A DNA stretch of 64,000 nucleotides from Chinchilla lanigera (lineage: Eukaryota > Chordata > Mammalia > Rodentia > Chinchillidae). Below are positions 43,976 through 55,247 of this stretch, piece by piece. The position numbers and the translations under genes were made by a program. The notes beneath the pieces are model-generated. The model saw only the letters and a program-made list of their open reading frames with translations. It ran no database searches and was not told the DNA's origin. The stretch is taken from assembly GCF_000276665.1 (NCBI RefSeq), contig NW_004955417.1, forward strand, positions 12,162,142-12,226,141, given 5' to 3'. Within the stretch, counting starts at the first letter, position 1. Every line of letters starts with the position of its first letter.

Positions 43976-44065
43976 TTTTAGCAGGGGGAGGTGGTACTGG
44001 AAATGGAACAGATGGCCATGAACCCACAAGGCAAGTCTTCTACCACTAAGCTATTCTCCAGCCCT
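43976..44065 (-). repeat. ID-like SINE
   Basis: Antisense 'GGTGGTACTGGAAATGGAAC', 'CCACTAAGCTATTCTCCAGC'. Flanked by an imperfect target duplication CACTTGAACTCTT / CACTCAAACTCTT (43963-43975, 44066-44078). Confidence 0.8.
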
Positions 44066-44261
44066 CACTCAAACTCTTGAAGTGATCTCCCAACTGGTCC
44101 TCTGCTTCTGCCCCTGATGCCACCACCTCAACATAGTTCTCAGAGAGAACTTCTAAAAATAAGATCACATTGTCCCATGGCTCCAAAATCCTCCCATGTT
44201 TCCATGTCACTAAAAAGATGAGTCAAATCCCTTAATATAACCTCTAAGGACTGTAGTGCTT

Positions 44262-44520
44262 TCCTAGGGCTTCACTAAACTTCTAAGTCTAGAGGCTTAA
44301 AACAACACAAAGCTATTCTCTCACAGCTCTGGAGGTGAGAAGTCTGGAATCAAAGGATCCACAGGGCCATAACCCTCTGGAAGCTCAGGAGCAAGGGGTT
44401 CCTTGCCTTCTCCAGCTTCCAGTGTCTGCTGGCATCCCTCAGCTCATGGCCATGTCTCCTGCTACATCGTCCCATCCTCTTCTCCTCCATGTGTCTGTCT
44501 TATATAGATGCAGGTGGCTG
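44262..44520 (-). repeat. MLT1-type MaLR LTR
   Basis: Antisense: 'TTCCTAGGGCTTCACTAAAC', 'TAAAACAACACAAAGCTATT', 'CTCTCACAGCTCTGGAGGTG', 'TTCCTTGCCTTCTCCAGCTT'. Confidence 0.75.
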
Positions 44521-45148
44521 CATTTACAGCCCATCTAGCTAATCTAGGGCAAGTGCTTCTTCTCAGGATTCTTAACCTATATGTTATCCTGCCAGGGAGT
44601 AGTCAAGGATTTGAAGGATCAGAACACAGACCTATATTTTGAGGCAGCCATTACTTAACCCCATGTAGGTCACCTGTCTCCTACACCTGTCTGTCCTAAT
44701 ATCCTGCTCTTTTTATTCTTGCTCTCTCCTCTGCATATTCATTGGCCTCTTTGTTGTCATGTGAACCAAGTTCATTCTTGACACAAGACATTTGCATCTT
44801 TCATTTCTTCTGCTAGATTGAGGCTGAGCAGAGACAGGAGCAGAACTTGCAATTAGGCCATGTGAGGCCTCCCTGATTTTATAAGATGTCAGCATAGCAC
44901 ATAATACAGGGCCTTGACGTTAGTTCACATGGTCCCCTGGGTTTAGGTCTTCCTTTAGTCCCAAGTGCCCCAACTTCAAAAGGATTCATTCTCTTATCAA
45001 AGAAAAGAAGCTAACCTGATCACTAGGACACTGTCATATCAGCCACAAGATAACATTTCAAACAAAGTATTGTTGGAGAGCTAGCACATCAGCAAACTTA
45101 CAAGAAAAGTTCAGATGCATGTGTTTTATTGAACCTGCTAAGAAATAT
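44521..45148. other. Intergenic, nothing firm recognised
   Basis: The left 150 bases may be the tail of the MLT1. The remainder carries no nameable feature. Confidence 0.35.
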
Positions 45149-45490
45149 GTGTATCAGTTCTTTTTTTCATTACTGAGATGCAATACCCAACACCTACAAC
45201 TTAAAGGAGGAGAGATTTATTTTGGCTCACAGTTTCAGAGGATTCAGTACATTGTCATGTGACTCCAAGGAAAGAACATCATGATGGAAGAGTGTGGCAA
45301 GCAAGATATTTAGTTCATAGTAGATAGGAAGCAGTGCCAAACAGGAAGAGCCCAGGGACCAGATATAGTCCCCAAGATCATGACCCATGACCCACCCAGA
45401 CACACACAAAGGTAAGCTTGACTAATCTCTTCTGTCACTCCTGGTACAATCAATGGAGTTTAACCTCTACAATGTGTGACCTAATTAACT
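45149..45490 (-). repeat. MaLR-type LTR
   Basis: Antisense: 'CATTACTGAGATGCAATACC', 'TTAAAGGAGGAGAGATTTAT', 'TTTGGCTCACAGTTTCAGAG', 'CATGACCCACCCAGACACAC'. Same superfamily as 34279 and 38690, more diverged. Confidence 0.65.
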
Positions 45491-47565
45491 GGAGATCTGC
45501 TTTTTTCATTGTACATACCTTCTGGTGGAGATATTTTGTAGGAAGGATAACTTATTTCTCATTTACCTCTAATCCTCAACCTCCTGCTCAAATCAGACCA
45601 CAAATGTGACAAACTAGAAGGGGCCTTTGTGATCTGGAAGACTCGGGTATCCCCAGAGGCTGACACTAAAAAATAAGCAATCTGCTACATCTCTTTCCTA
45701 CACCCTTCTCTCTTTCCACTCAGTACTCTCCCTTGAAAGCTTCTGCTACCAGTTCTTCTATGACCATTGTCCTGATTTACCCACACAAGGGATCCTAGCA
45801 CTAGATTCACTTTCCTACCTTTGTGGTGGACATTTCCACATGGAGCCATTTTGTTTCATTAGTTCATCCACCTATTAGACATTTGTTGAGTACTGAGGGT
45901 TCTAGATGCAGAAGAACATGAGAAATCTTGCCATCTTTCTGGAGTTTATGATTGGGTGAAGACATCATGCAGACACATAAATTCTGCACATCCAGTATGC
46001 AGCCATTGTCTTCTATCTCCAGATTTATCCTGTCTTTTTCAATTAAAGAAATCACCATCCCACCACCTGCTAAGATTTGCAAGTCCAAAGTCATAGCTGT
46101 TTCTTCTTCCTCTCCTCCACATCCCCCATTCATTTTTACCTTTCTGCCCTTCACCTGGTTCAGTTACTATTTGCTAAGCAAGAGGCAACAATGTAATTGC
46201 AACAAAGTTTTGTTGGTTTGAACTAAATTTTATTACAGTTCCTCATCCTCCATCCTTACTAAACTGTATTTATTCAGTTATTATTTATGAGATCTCCTTT
46301 ACCATGGATGGTTCACGACATAGAGGTATGCTATGCGCTTTATTAACAGCTGCTTTATGTCTTTAAAACCTATCTTTTAAAGTTCTCATCTTAAGGAACA
46401 ATGCTTAGAAGACTTCAGAGAGTCTGAAAACTTCATTGTGTGGAAGACCAAAGCAAGCCCACTGACACGGTCTGGTTTTTTAAGGCCAGATCAGAGGTAA
46501 GGAAAGAAACATCTTTGCTGCTTAGAAAGATGCTGATGGTGCTATTCAGAAAGGGACTCTAAGGATTCCAGTTTTAAACAAACTCTAATAACAAAACACT
46601 TCCAGCCAAAGAGAAAGCTGATCTCCCGACATAAACGGTGCCAGCAATACCACTGTGCTGCCTTCAGCAATGTGGATGACGCTCAATGACGCATCTGCCA
46701 CCCCACTTGCGGGGGAGCCCATCGGTCCCCTTTGAATGAAATCTTTATTCAAATGTTTAAACACTCCAGGGACAAGGGAGAGCAAGGACAAGAGAAGTAC
46801 TTCAGAAACAAATGGGGCCCCGAGGGCCAAGTTTCTGTTCTTGTTACTGTTCAGGTTTTGGCCCTGTGAAGACGGTCTCGATTCCATGTTTTTCGTTAAG
46901 CTGGTTTGTTTGGCAAAAATGGAATGATAAATACAAAATTCTGAGGTCAGTCTCACCTTACTCTGAAAGCTACAGCTGGGACGCTCAGCTTTCTGTGGTT
47001 GGGAAACTTTGGAAGTGACCGATCCGCCGTTGACAACAGAAGGCAGAGATATGGGGCAGATAAGTTTTTCTTTACCAATGCACGAATCTAAGGCTTTTCC
47101 CCCTTTATAATCCAACACACAAGCAAACCTTTGTTGACCGTTGGGTGTCCGCGGTCAGGTGGGGGAGGAGGAAGCAGACTGGCTGTCAGGCCGGACTGAA
47201 CACATGCACTCCATGCAGGCACCGAGTCTGCTCTGTAGATGTTAAAAAGCAACAAAGCAGACCCTTGACTCTGTCCCCTGTCCCCACTCTCAGGGTTTAC
47301 AAGTCCTGGGACCAGCCCGTGGGGACTTCTGGGGACCCAGGCCCCTTTGCCTTTCACATCTTGCAGATGCGTGTCACCCGCTCGGTGAAACAAGCCAGCC
47401 ACCACAAAGCCATCTTCTATCCCCAAATCTCTCCTTTCTTCTACCACTGCCCCTTCATGCAGAAGCAAAGGAGTCAAAATGTGAAGGGGAGGCCTTTCTA
47501 CTCCTGGAGATCTGAGGGTCCAGGCAAATGCGTAGTTCTGTGTCACAATCTGTCTGCAAATGGGA
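45491..47565. other. Intergenic, no repeat recognised over most of 2 kb
   Basis: 45870-46010 resembles an old L2-like repeat ('TTAGACATTTGTTGAGTACT'). From 46.1 to 47.6 kb I see no transposon. Long open frames at 46585-47118 and 47088-47621 (minus) and 47145-47609 (plus) carry no domain I recognise. Repeat depletion makes this a candidate for conserved non-coding sequence. Confidence 0.4.
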
Positions 47566-47569
47566 AGGG

Positions 47570-47705
47570 GACCAGGAGGTGGGAGGAGGAGGGGGAGGGA
47601 CAGGAGTGAGAAGAGACACAAAAAGGATTAAGATTATGCACAGGCACCAGGGGTGAACGTAATCATTATGTACCGCAAACAGGTACTAGTCAAAATAAAA
47701 TTTTA
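47570..47705 (+). repeat. L1 3'-terminal fragment
   Basis: Purine-rich 'GGGAGGAGGAGGGGGAGGGA' then 'GTGAACGTAATCATTATGTA' and a CAAAATAAAATTTT end, matching the L1 terminus at 61090-61190. Confidence 0.55.
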
Positions 47706-47810
47706 GGGGACTGGGGATTTAGCTCAGCAGCACAGCACCTGCCTGGCAAGCATGAGGTCGTGAGTTTGATTCCCTGTACCGGAAAAAAAACCAAAAATAA
47801 ATAAATAAAT
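47706..47810 (+). repeat. ID-like SINE, young
   Basis: 'ACTGGGGATTTAGCTCAGCA', 'CTGGCAAGCATGAGGTCGTG', 'AGTTTGATTCCCTGTACCGG', tail with (AAAT)n. Perfect 13-bp target duplication AAATAAAATTTTA (47693-47705, 47811-47823). Confidence 0.95.
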
Positions 47811-47849
47811 AAATAAAATTTTAAAAACAATCTGTGAGACCATAAAGGG

Positions 47850-48070
47850 CAACAGGTATTAAGTGCTTGCTGTGAGCCAGGTGCTACTCTGTGTGTCTGC
47901 CTGCTTAATCATATCAGTCTTCAGACATGAGTACTAGAATAATCATTCCAGTTTTATAGATGAGGCAAGAGCCACAGAGAGGCTAAGTAAGTGGTCTAAG
48001 GGCACACAGCTGTCACTTGCAGAACTGGGATTTGAATCCAGGCAATATGACTTCAGAAGCCTCTGACCAT
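47850..48070 (-). repeat. MIR SINE
   Basis: Antisense and fairly complete: 'AAGTGCTTGCTGTGAGCCAG', 'CAGTTTTATAGATGAGGCAA', 'GGCACACAGCTGTCACTTGC', 'GGGATTTGAATCCAGGCAAT'. Confidence 0.85.
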
Positions 48071-48505
48071 CCCCACACGGACACAGCCTGTCCCTAAGTG
48101 AAGGTATGCATCTAGCCAAGTGACCGAGTGGGCCTGGACAACACTTACCACCCCCACACCCTCACACACACATCCATTGCTATGATTGAAGGCTGCCTGG
48201 AAGACAGAGAGGACACACTGGTTCCCCGGGTCAGTCCTGCTGAGAATATGGGTCTCATACAGGGTGCCAACTACCTACTAGGGAACCCTTGGGGCCCCTC
48301 CACACTGCACTGCCTCTGGGAGGCCTCACCCAGATCGCAAAGTGAGCTACTCTGCGCTGTGGCTGGGGTGAGGACACTGAAGCTGCATGGACACACTGTG
48401 AGTGTCCACCCAGCGACCCACCTGAGAGAAGTGAAGTCTATTTTTGGACTAGAAAATCATCAATCAGCTTGATGATCTTGACACAGATCCAGCAGATGCT
48501 GTATT
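48071..48505. other. Intergenic, nothing recognised
   Basis: A 114-codon plus-strand frame (48128-48472) has no recognisable content. Confidence 0.4.
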
Positions 48506-48780
48506 TGTCAGTCTGGCTGCTATAACACAATCCCATGGCCTCAGTGATTTAGGTTTGTTTGTTTGTTTTTTTTTTCCGGTACCAGGAATCAAACTCAGGT
48601 CATTGTGCTTGCCAGGCAGGCACTGTGCCCCTGAGCTATATCCCCAGCTATGGCCTGAGTGATTTAAACAGCAAGCATGTGTTCCTCTCTGTTCTGGGAG
48701 CAGGTAACTCCAAGATCAAGGTGCAAGCAGGTCTGTGACGGGGAGGGCCCACTTCCTGGTGTGCAGACAGCTGTCTTCCC
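48506..48780 (-). repeat. MaLR-type LTR interrupted by an ID SINE
   Basis: 'GTCAGTCTGGCTGCTATAAC', then after the ID 'AACTCCAAGATCAAGGTGCA', 'GAGGGCCCACTTCCTGGTGT', 'CATATCTTCACGTAGCAGAG', an antisense MaLR pattern. Confidence 0.65.
48552..48649 (-). repeat. ID-like SINE
   Basis: Antisense 'CCGGTACCAGGAATCAAACT', 'CTGAGCTATATCCCCAGC', with T-rich tail. 17-bp target duplication ATGGCCTSAGTGATTTA (one mismatch) at 48535-48551 and 48650-48666. Confidence 0.95.
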
Positions 48781-48923
48781 ATATCTTCACGTAGCAGAGA
48801 GCAGAGAGAGAGGAAGCATGCTCTCTTGAATCTCTTCTATATTGTAAGGCACTAACCTATATGAGGGCTCCAAAGGCCCCTCTCTAAACAGTATTACGCT
48901 CAGGGTGAGAGTTTTAACATATG

Positions 48924-49073
48924 AGCCAGGCAAGGTGGCACACGCCTGTAATCCCAGCACTTTGCAGGGCCAACACAGGAGAATCACTCAGTTTGAGGCT
49001 AGGATACATAGTGAGTTCAAGGCCAGCCTGAACTATATAGCAAGACCCTGTCTCACGCACACACACACACAAA
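48924..49073 (+). repeat. B1-like SINE
   Basis: 'GCCAGGCAAGGTGGCACACG', 'CCTGTAATCCCAGCACTTTG', 'AAGGCCAGCCTGAACTATAT', 'CAAGACCCTGTCTCACGCAC', ending in a (CA)n-modified tail. Confidence 0.92.
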
Positions 49074-49189
49074 AGAATTCAACAGGAACACAGACATTGA
49101 GATTATAAATTTTATCAAGCCCCAAGATAGAATTCCAAGTTGAATAAATTCTGTCTTTGTTATCCTTAAAAGATTAAGTACCAAAAAAA

Positions 49190-49312
49190 TTATGCATGGT
49201 GGTGTATGCCTGTAATCCCACTTGCAAGGCTGGGGCAAGAAGATTGCAAGTTTGAGATCAGCCAGGGCAACTTAGTGAAATCCCTTCTCAGATAAAATAA
49301 AATAAAATAAAA
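49190..49312 (+). repeat. B1-like SINE, short
   Basis: 'TGCATGGTGGTGTATGCCTG', 'GTAATCCCACTTGCAAGGCT', 'GAGATCAGCCAGGGCAACTT', tail AAAATAAAATAAAAT. Confidence 0.85.
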
Positions 49313-49436
49313 AATAAGAGAGAGGCAGAGAGAAGCAGAGAGAAAGACAGAGACAGAGACAGAAAAATAGAGGTAGACAGAGAAAGAGACAGAGACAGAG
49401 AGGAGACAGAAAGACAGACAGAAACAGAGAGACTAA
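49313..49436. repeat. AGAGAC/AG-rich low-complexity tract
   Basis: Purine-rich degenerate repeat (GAGACAGAGACAGAGA type), probably grown from the A-rich tail of the preceding SINE. Confidence 0.9.
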
Positions 49437-50700
49437 GACTACATGGGCCTGAACTAAGCCCAGAGAGTGCTCATTTTCCCCTCTACCAAACCCTCAGACA
49501 ACCAGAAAGATTAGTTAACCACCCATCTCGATCCCAAGTGGCTAAGTCAATACGAATAGCTCTGTCACCAGGGTAGACAGTTCGTCTGTTTTGCCCTTGA
49601 CAGTATCTCTGGTGTCCCACTGCCGGAAGCGGTGAAGTACTGAGCTAGAATCATTGAGCTGCGGCCACCCCACCGCTCCATGTAACTGAGATGTGGCCAC
49701 AGCCTCTTCCTTCGAGGGCCAGTGTGTCCAAACCTCACGTAGTGTCTCTAGATTCTGATGAGACTGTGCTACCTCTGTCAACCACAACAGAAGTGACTAC
49801 ATTTTGTGGTCACTGTGAAGATAAAGGTTCCGGGCTGAGATTAATTTGGAGATTTTCTACATGATCAGAGACATTAAGAAATACTGTTTTCTATTTTTGT
49901 TTAACTTGTGGGCAATGGTCACTTTAAAAAATAAATTTCTTTGTCAAATAAAAGAATCTCTTTATGTTGAAACGGTTATTTCAACCAAATCCCTATCTTA
50001 AGTCTCTGAACTGAAGTCCACAGTCCTTTTTCTCCTAGAATAATTGAGCTGTGGGGCTGAGGTTATAAATTTCACCAAGCCCCAAGGCTGAACTCCAAAT
50101 TGAAGTGCTAAGGCTTAATGTTGATATTTTGCTTTTTAAGTCAATCAAGTCATAATTTGAAACAGTTGTTCATTGGCAAATCCATTTTCTGACTTTTTTC
50201 CTGATCTTCAGATAACAGTCTCAATAGTTAAAGGATTAAAGTATGAGTCAGTCGGTTAAGCAGCCTTTGGAATTCAATGCTGAAGGTAGTTAAGAACATT
50301 CTATATCAAAATTTCCATATGGGATGGAAAGAAAAGCAACTGGAGGGGTGAACAATCACCCCTAGACAACTGTCCCTTACAGTGGCCACCCACTCGTTAT
50401 CACCTGGCGCTGCAGACATTTGAATAAAACAAAGACAAGAGGTGTCTAATCCCAGCAACAAGCGCCAGCAAATGGTGCAGTTTATTCTTTGCATTCTCAG
50501 TCAATTTACAAAGGGCATCTGATATGTTGCTTTCATACCAAGTTGGATCACCCAGTGTAAAGTAACTGAGTCTAGTGATTTTCCATTTAAGGGTATTATA
50601 ATTTGTCTTGCTTTGGAAAGCAATTTAAGACTTATTCTTTCCACTGTTACCAAATCTGAAGATAGGTGCAAGAGTTGAGAGAGGCTTGGAGTTTGTTTGT
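49437..50700. other. Intergenic, nothing recognised
   Basis: About 1.3 kb of AT-moderate sequence. Two similar short blocks, 'TTATCAAGCCCCAAGATAGA' type (about 49110) and 'TCACCAAGCCCCAAGGCTGA' type (about 50070), with flanking AACTCCAAATTGAA text, hint at an unnamed diverged repeat. Confidence 0.35.
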
Positions 50701-50702
50701 GT

Positions 50703-50785
50703 GGATGGCTGGTACTGTGGATAGAACCCAGGGCCTCACTCATGCTAGGTAAGCACTCTGCTGCTGAGCTCCACCCCAGACCTTG
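50703..50785 (-). repeat. Old ID-like SINE
   Basis: Antisense 'GGCTGGTACTGTGGATAGAA', 'CTCATGCTAGGTAAGCACTC', 'CTGAGCTCCACCCCAGACC'. Confidence 0.75.
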
Positions 50786-50844
50786 GAGTTTAAATATGGG
50801 AAACTGACATATTTGGAATTATGTTTTGTTGGTGATCCTTAAGC

Positions 50845-50985
50845 AGGAGCATCCAGATGCTTCTGACGTGTTTGTTTGCTTGCATAATGGAAGCAGAATC
50901 TCCAGGGTGGGGCCCAGTAGGTGTACCATGGATAAACCTCCCTAGGTGATTCTCATGCACATCCTTGGTAAGAAAAGCACAGGAC
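50845..50985 (+). repeat. MER5-like hAT-Charlie MITE fragment
   Basis: 'GAAGCAGAATCTCCAGGGTG', 'GGGCCCAGTAGGTGTACCAT', 'TAGGTGATTCTCATGCACAT'. Confidence 0.6.
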
Positions 50986-50999
50986 TATATATTGATTTT

Positions 51000-51790
51000 T
51001 CCTTCCTGATTTTTTCCTTATCCCACAATTTAATTTTCCAGTGCCACTAATTTTTAAACTATGTTTTGATTACAAAAACAATGCATTGAAAATTTGGAAA
51101 AGTAAGAAAAAGCACATACAAAAAGGTTTAAATCATCTCTAATTCCATTAACCCAAGATAGCTTTTTGTTTGTTTGTTTGTTTGTTTGTTTGTTTTTTTG
51201 TTTTTGTTTTTTCTTCCGGTACCAGGGATCGAACTCATGACCTTGTGCTTGCTAGGCAGGCGCTTTGCCACTGAGCTAAATCCCCAGCCCCTCCAAGATA
51301 GCTTTTTTAGTCCAAGGAATCTAAATGTAATCCCTCAGGTAGGCTGAAAGATTGACAGCCTAGAAGTCTAAAAATTTATGGAAAATTGCTGCTCAATCTC
51401 TCGTTTTTCCAAACTTATATGTGGTTTTTTTTTTTAGTATTATATGCTTTGCTTTGACACAGTTTCTCATTAGTAAGGCACGTACCCTTCAGCACCTCTT
51501 GAGAATATCACTTTTAAAGGGTAAATAATATTCCATCAGCCATCCCCCCCATTGTTGAATAATAGTATCGTTCATGTTTGCAAGTATTGATAATGTAATA
51601 AACATTCCTGTGCATAAATCTGCAATTTTGCATGTATACCTTTGTCTTCCATTCTAAAATACAGGGTTATGGGGTCAATGGTGTGTCCTCTTGCAGACTC
51701 TTGGCATCTGTTCCCAAATTGCCTTTATGAAAGATTTTGTCAATCTGCACAGCCACAAGGAACGTACTGAAGTGTGAGTAGCTAGAGTTC
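51000..51790 (-). repeat. Old L1-like sequence, split by an ID
   Basis: 'TTTTGATTACAAAAACAATG', after the ID 'GGGTAAATAATATTCCATCA', 'AAATTGCCTTTATGAAAGAT', 'GTCAATCTGCACAGCCACAA' resemble antisense old L1 3' text. Strongly diverged. Confidence 0.5.
51168..51292 (-). repeat. ID-like SINE, young
   Basis: (TTTG)n tail then 'CCGGTACCAGGGATCGAACT', 'TGACCTTGTGCTTGCTAGGC', 'CTGAGCTAAATCCCCAGCCC'. Perfect 15-bp target duplication CCAAGATAGCTTTTT (51153-51167, 51293-51307). Confidence 0.97.
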
Positions 51791-52385
51791 TTTGTATGTT
51801 CTTAAAAATGTATTATGTAGCTTTATTTTCAGAGCTCTTGTATTAGTAAAATCTTTTAATGACAGCTTGATAAAGGGCCAACTGTCCTTCAGTAAACTGC
51901 CTGAAGAAGAATGATAAAAACTTGCCTGAGTTACTCAATATCCTCAGGTCTGGCACCACCTCCTCTAGGAGGACTTCCCTTGTGATTCCCTCCTATCTGG
52001 GGTATGCACGTTAGACGCATTTGTAGTGCGGCCCCAGCATCCGAACAAGCTCCTGGCAGGGGTGAGGGGAACGTTCCTCTGTAACGTAACCACAGGTGCA
52101 GGGCAAAACCCTTGCCCCTGGTGTCAGAGCCCAGGGAGCCACCCGCCTTCCCCTGGCAGCCAGCACCGAACCTAGCTTGCCAACTGGATGCTCCAACTCA
52201 AGATTTCCATCCTGCAGAAACAGCACAAGTATGGGGATTGCTGAGAAATTACTTGAGGCAGCAGAGGCCCTGCAGCCGCAGTGGCTGATTTTGTGCTGCA
52301 GCCTGGCCCTGGAGCACGACCTGAGCGGTGTGTGTGCCCCTGAGGCCAGCCGCTCCTTTCTCAGGACCGCTTTCTTGTCCTCTGG
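51791..52385. other. Intergenic, nothing firm recognised
   Basis: 51950-52020 may be L2-like ('AGGACTTCCCTTGTGATTCC'). The rest is moderately GC-rich without a call. Confidence 0.35.
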
Positions 52386-52389
52386 GACC

Positions 52390-52671
52390 AGCGTCCTTAT
52401 GTGAGGGAGACAGAGTCAAAGTCAGGAAAAGACCCTGTGTCAGAGGAACTGCAGATTGGAATATGTGTCCCGGAGCCAAGAGATACAGGGAGGTGGCCTC
52501 TAGATGGTGACAGCCGAGGAATAGACAACACCCCCTGCCCTGCTGCCATGGCCCCAAAGCCTCCGGAAGGAACGAGTCCTGATGACAGCTTGGCTTTAGC
52601 TCCACAAGACGCATCTATAGGATAATAAACCTGCATTGTTTTAAACAATGGGCCTGTGTTTGTTCCAGCAG
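52390..52671 (+). repeat. MLT1-type MaLR LTR
   Basis: Sense: 'TTATGTGAGGGAGACAGAGT', 'AATAAACCTGCATTGTTTTA' (AATAAA in the R region), ending next to the LTR that starts at 52672. Confidence 0.6.
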
Positions 52672-53085
52672 TGTCATGGTTGTGTCTCCATGTCCCCCCC
52701 AAAGCCTCATGCAGTCATAGCTGGAGTTCTGGGGAGGTGATTGGGTCAGGGAGGCATGGTACTCAACAGACCACTGAGGAGTTTACAGCTAAATGTGATG
52801 TTGGGAGGTGAAGCCTGGCCACAAGGGGCAGTCACTGGGGACATCTCTTGGAAGAGCCTATCTCCCTCCCTCCTTCCTCCCTCCTCTGTCTTTCTCTCCT
52901 CCCCACTGCCATGCTGTGAGTAGTTTCTCCTCAGCCATGTCCCTCTACCATGCCACCCTGACTTGGAGCCAGCCAACCATGGACTAAAATATGAGCCAAA
53001 TAAACATCCCCTTTAAGCTGGGGCTGTTGGGTATCGTGTCTGAGCAATGCGAAGGTAAAACAAACAGCCACAGGGAACTAACACA
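52672..53085 (+). repeat. MaLR-type solo LTR, complete
   Basis: Sense LTR from 'TGTCATGGTTGTGTCTCCAT' to 'CACAGGGAACTAACACA' (TG...CA ends). 'GGAGGTGATTGGGTCAGGGA' and 'GAGCCAAATAAACATCCCCT' (poly-A signal) are typical of MT/MaLR LTRs. No coding region adjoins. Confidence 0.88.
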
Positions 53086-53915
53086 GTTTCCTGTGGATTC
53101 CATGATATTCTCCCAATGTGAATTTCTGCTTAGTTAAACCACAGTCTACTTCAACTGCATATAACCCACTACATGTCACTTACCCGTAGCCCATAGCTCA
53201 TTGTTGGTTGGGTGATCCTCTTGTGTTTCCTGTGTTTCATTTGCTGCTCCCCTACAAAGAACCCTCTCACCCTGAACTGTGATTTTTCTGCTTACTGGGT
53301 TACTCCTTACTCCCCATGATGAATTCAGTAAGGACAAGAACTGAACGTGATCCATCTTTGGACACCAGCACCTAGTACTATGTATGAGTAAACACTAGTT
53401 AAGTGAACAAATTAGTACTTACTTGTGTACAAACATGCGCAAAAAGGGTGGAAATTACTTAAGGGGAAAAACTTGGGAGAAAGAAACATCCACATTAGTT
53501 TCCTTTTCTTTAGACAATGGAGATGTTTTAAAAGTATACTTATTGAAAAGGAAATTTCTGTTCTGATTTATGATAGGATTTTTAAAGGCTGACTAAACAT
53601 ACAGTATGCTAGCTAAACCGCTTGGATGGAACCAAAAGCAAAGTAATTGCTTTAAATTAGAGCCTAAAGGGAAACGAAATGTTCATCTCAGTAACCCTGG
53701 GTGCGGCCCTGTTCTCACCCTGTGGCATTACCACAGGACACTGCAGTGACTGCTTGCAGAAGCTTGAGGGTCTGCTAAACCTGGTTTTATCTAGGCTGGA
53801 ACCAAAACCTGAGATACTTGAGCTTATGAGGTCTCTCTCCCTTGTGGGACAAGGAATCTTAAATGTTTTTTGCCCCACCAACCCTGTTCCAGGTCTAAAT
53901 TTTTAAGCCTTTGGA
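53086..53915. other. Intergenic with an L2 tail
   Basis: 53310-53415 resembles an L2 3' end ('GACACCAGCACCTAGTACTA'). The remainder has no call. Confidence 0.4.
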
Positions 53916-54100
53916 CTCTATCCTACAAAAATTCAAAAGCACAAGTGCATAAGGAGATCCACTACAGCTCAATTTGTAATAGCATTGGATTGGAAGCGGC
54001 CCAAATATCAATCAACAGGAAAGCGGCAGAATAAATTATGAGACATCCATAATCCAGAGGATTATGCATTCCTTAAAAAGCACAAAGTAGTTTTACATGT
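53916..54100 (+). repeat. Old L1 fragment
   Basis: 'CAATTTGTAATAGCATTGGA', 'CCCAAATATCAATCAACAGG', 'ATAAATTATGAGACATCCAT' follow the L1 3' region order. Confidence 0.6.
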
Positions 54101-54129
54101 AGTTTTTATTTGCTTTCTAATCATTTTTC

Positions 54130-54345
54130 ACTGCTCAAAATTTCCCAGGGCTTCTAGTTGCCTCTAAGCGGGATCCGAACTCCTTCTGATCTCAAATGTC
54201 CTCTCCGGGCTGGCTGTGCCTCCCTAACCCCAGCGCCTGCACTCTCCTCTCCTTTAGCCAGACCCAGCACAGTGGCTCCTTGTCAGCTCCTCTCCGCCAG
54301 CCCAGCTCATTGCTAGCACAGGTTCTTTGCACTTGTCGTTTTGTC
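54130..54345 (+). repeat. L2 LINE fragment
   Basis: 'GGCTTCTAGTTGCCTCTAAG', 'GGTTCTTTGCACTTGTCGTT' fit the L2 3' region. Confidence 0.5.
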
Positions 54346-54349
54346 CTGG

Positions 54350-54540
54350 CCAATGTTTCTCACCTTCACCTACACTTGAAAGCAATCTGTATTACATGCT
54401 GCATTCCAAACTATCCACTCAGATTCTCTGGAGTAGAATCTGAGCATCGGGCATCGGCATTGGGTTATTTTGGTTTTGATTGCTTGTATGTGCATAAACT
54501 CCCCGGTGACTCTCTGTACACCTCAGCTTGAGAATCAGAG
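54350..54540 (+). repeat. MER5-like hAT-Charlie MITE
   Basis: 'CAATGTTTCTCACC' start, central 'CAGATTCTCTGGAGTAGAAT', and a 'AGCTTGAGAATCAGAG' end resembling the TIR. Confidence 0.6.
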
Positions 54541-54763
54541 TGGCATCACACAGTGACTCTTCTCCAGTATCCAAGTGCTAGGCCCAAATGTCCTCACCTC
54601 AGAGAAAGCACTCCACTGATGCTACATCAGAAACTAAAAATTTCGCTTATGGGCTAGAGTTTGAAAAGTAAAGTCTAAGCAAGAGACGAATACAAACTGA
54701 AGATAAATTTATAAATATAAAGATGTTGAATGCTAATGGCACACAGTAAAAGGACAGCATTTA

Positions 54764-54936
54764 TTTGTTTGTTTGTTTATTTATTTATTTATCCTTTTGA
54801 GACAGGGTCTCGCTATGCGATTCAGGCTGGCTGTGAGCTCACTTTGTAGCCCAGGATGGTCTCAAAGTTGCAACAATCCTCCTGCCTCAGCCTCCTGAGT
54901 GCTGGGATTACAGGCATGTGCCACCATGTTGGATTC
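54764..54936 (-). repeat. B1-like SINE, young
   Basis: T/(TTTA) tract then 'GAGACAGGGTCTCGCTATGC', 'AGCCCAGGATGGTCTCAAAG', 'CTGCCTCAGCCTCCTGAGTG', 'GGATTACAGGCATGTGCCAC'. Perfect 14-bp target duplication AAGGACAGCATTTA (54750-54763, 54937-54950). Confidence 0.97.
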
Positions 54937-55247
54937 AAGGACAGCATTTAAAAAAATGAAAAATGAGAGAGGAACTTGAATAAACATCTTTCCAAAGAAG
55001 ATATAAAAATGGCCAACAGGTACCTGAAAAGATGCTCAACATCGGTGATCTCGGGGAAACTCAAATCAAATCCACAATGAGATATCCCATCACACTTTTT
55101 AGGACAGCCACTATGAAAAAGAGAAGAGAGATCAAGTGTTGAGGAAGGTGTGGAGGAAAGGGAAACCTCATACACTATTAGTAGAAATGCAGATTGATGC
55201 AGCCCTGATGGAAAACAGTATAAAGGTTCCTCAAAAAACTAATATTA

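Larger units (their letters stand above)
42880..44258 (+). repeat. L2 LINE, one copy split by three later insertions
   Basis: L2 text is seen at 42880-43215 ('CCTTGGAGTTGTCCTTGATC', 'AGCTCTACCTTCAAAATGCA'), resumes at 43915-43962 ('CTGCTGCCATCCTGTTCTCA') and again at 44066-44258 ('TCTCCCAACTGGTCCTCTGC', 'AATAAGATCACATTGTCCCA'). These pieces are collinear with one L2 consensus order. Between them lie a B1-ID composite, mariner fragments and an ID. Confidence 0.65.

Noticed and set aside
49313..49436. Possible CRISPR-like or satellite array
   Set aside because: A degenerate AG-rich simple repeat without spacers, grown from a SINE tail.
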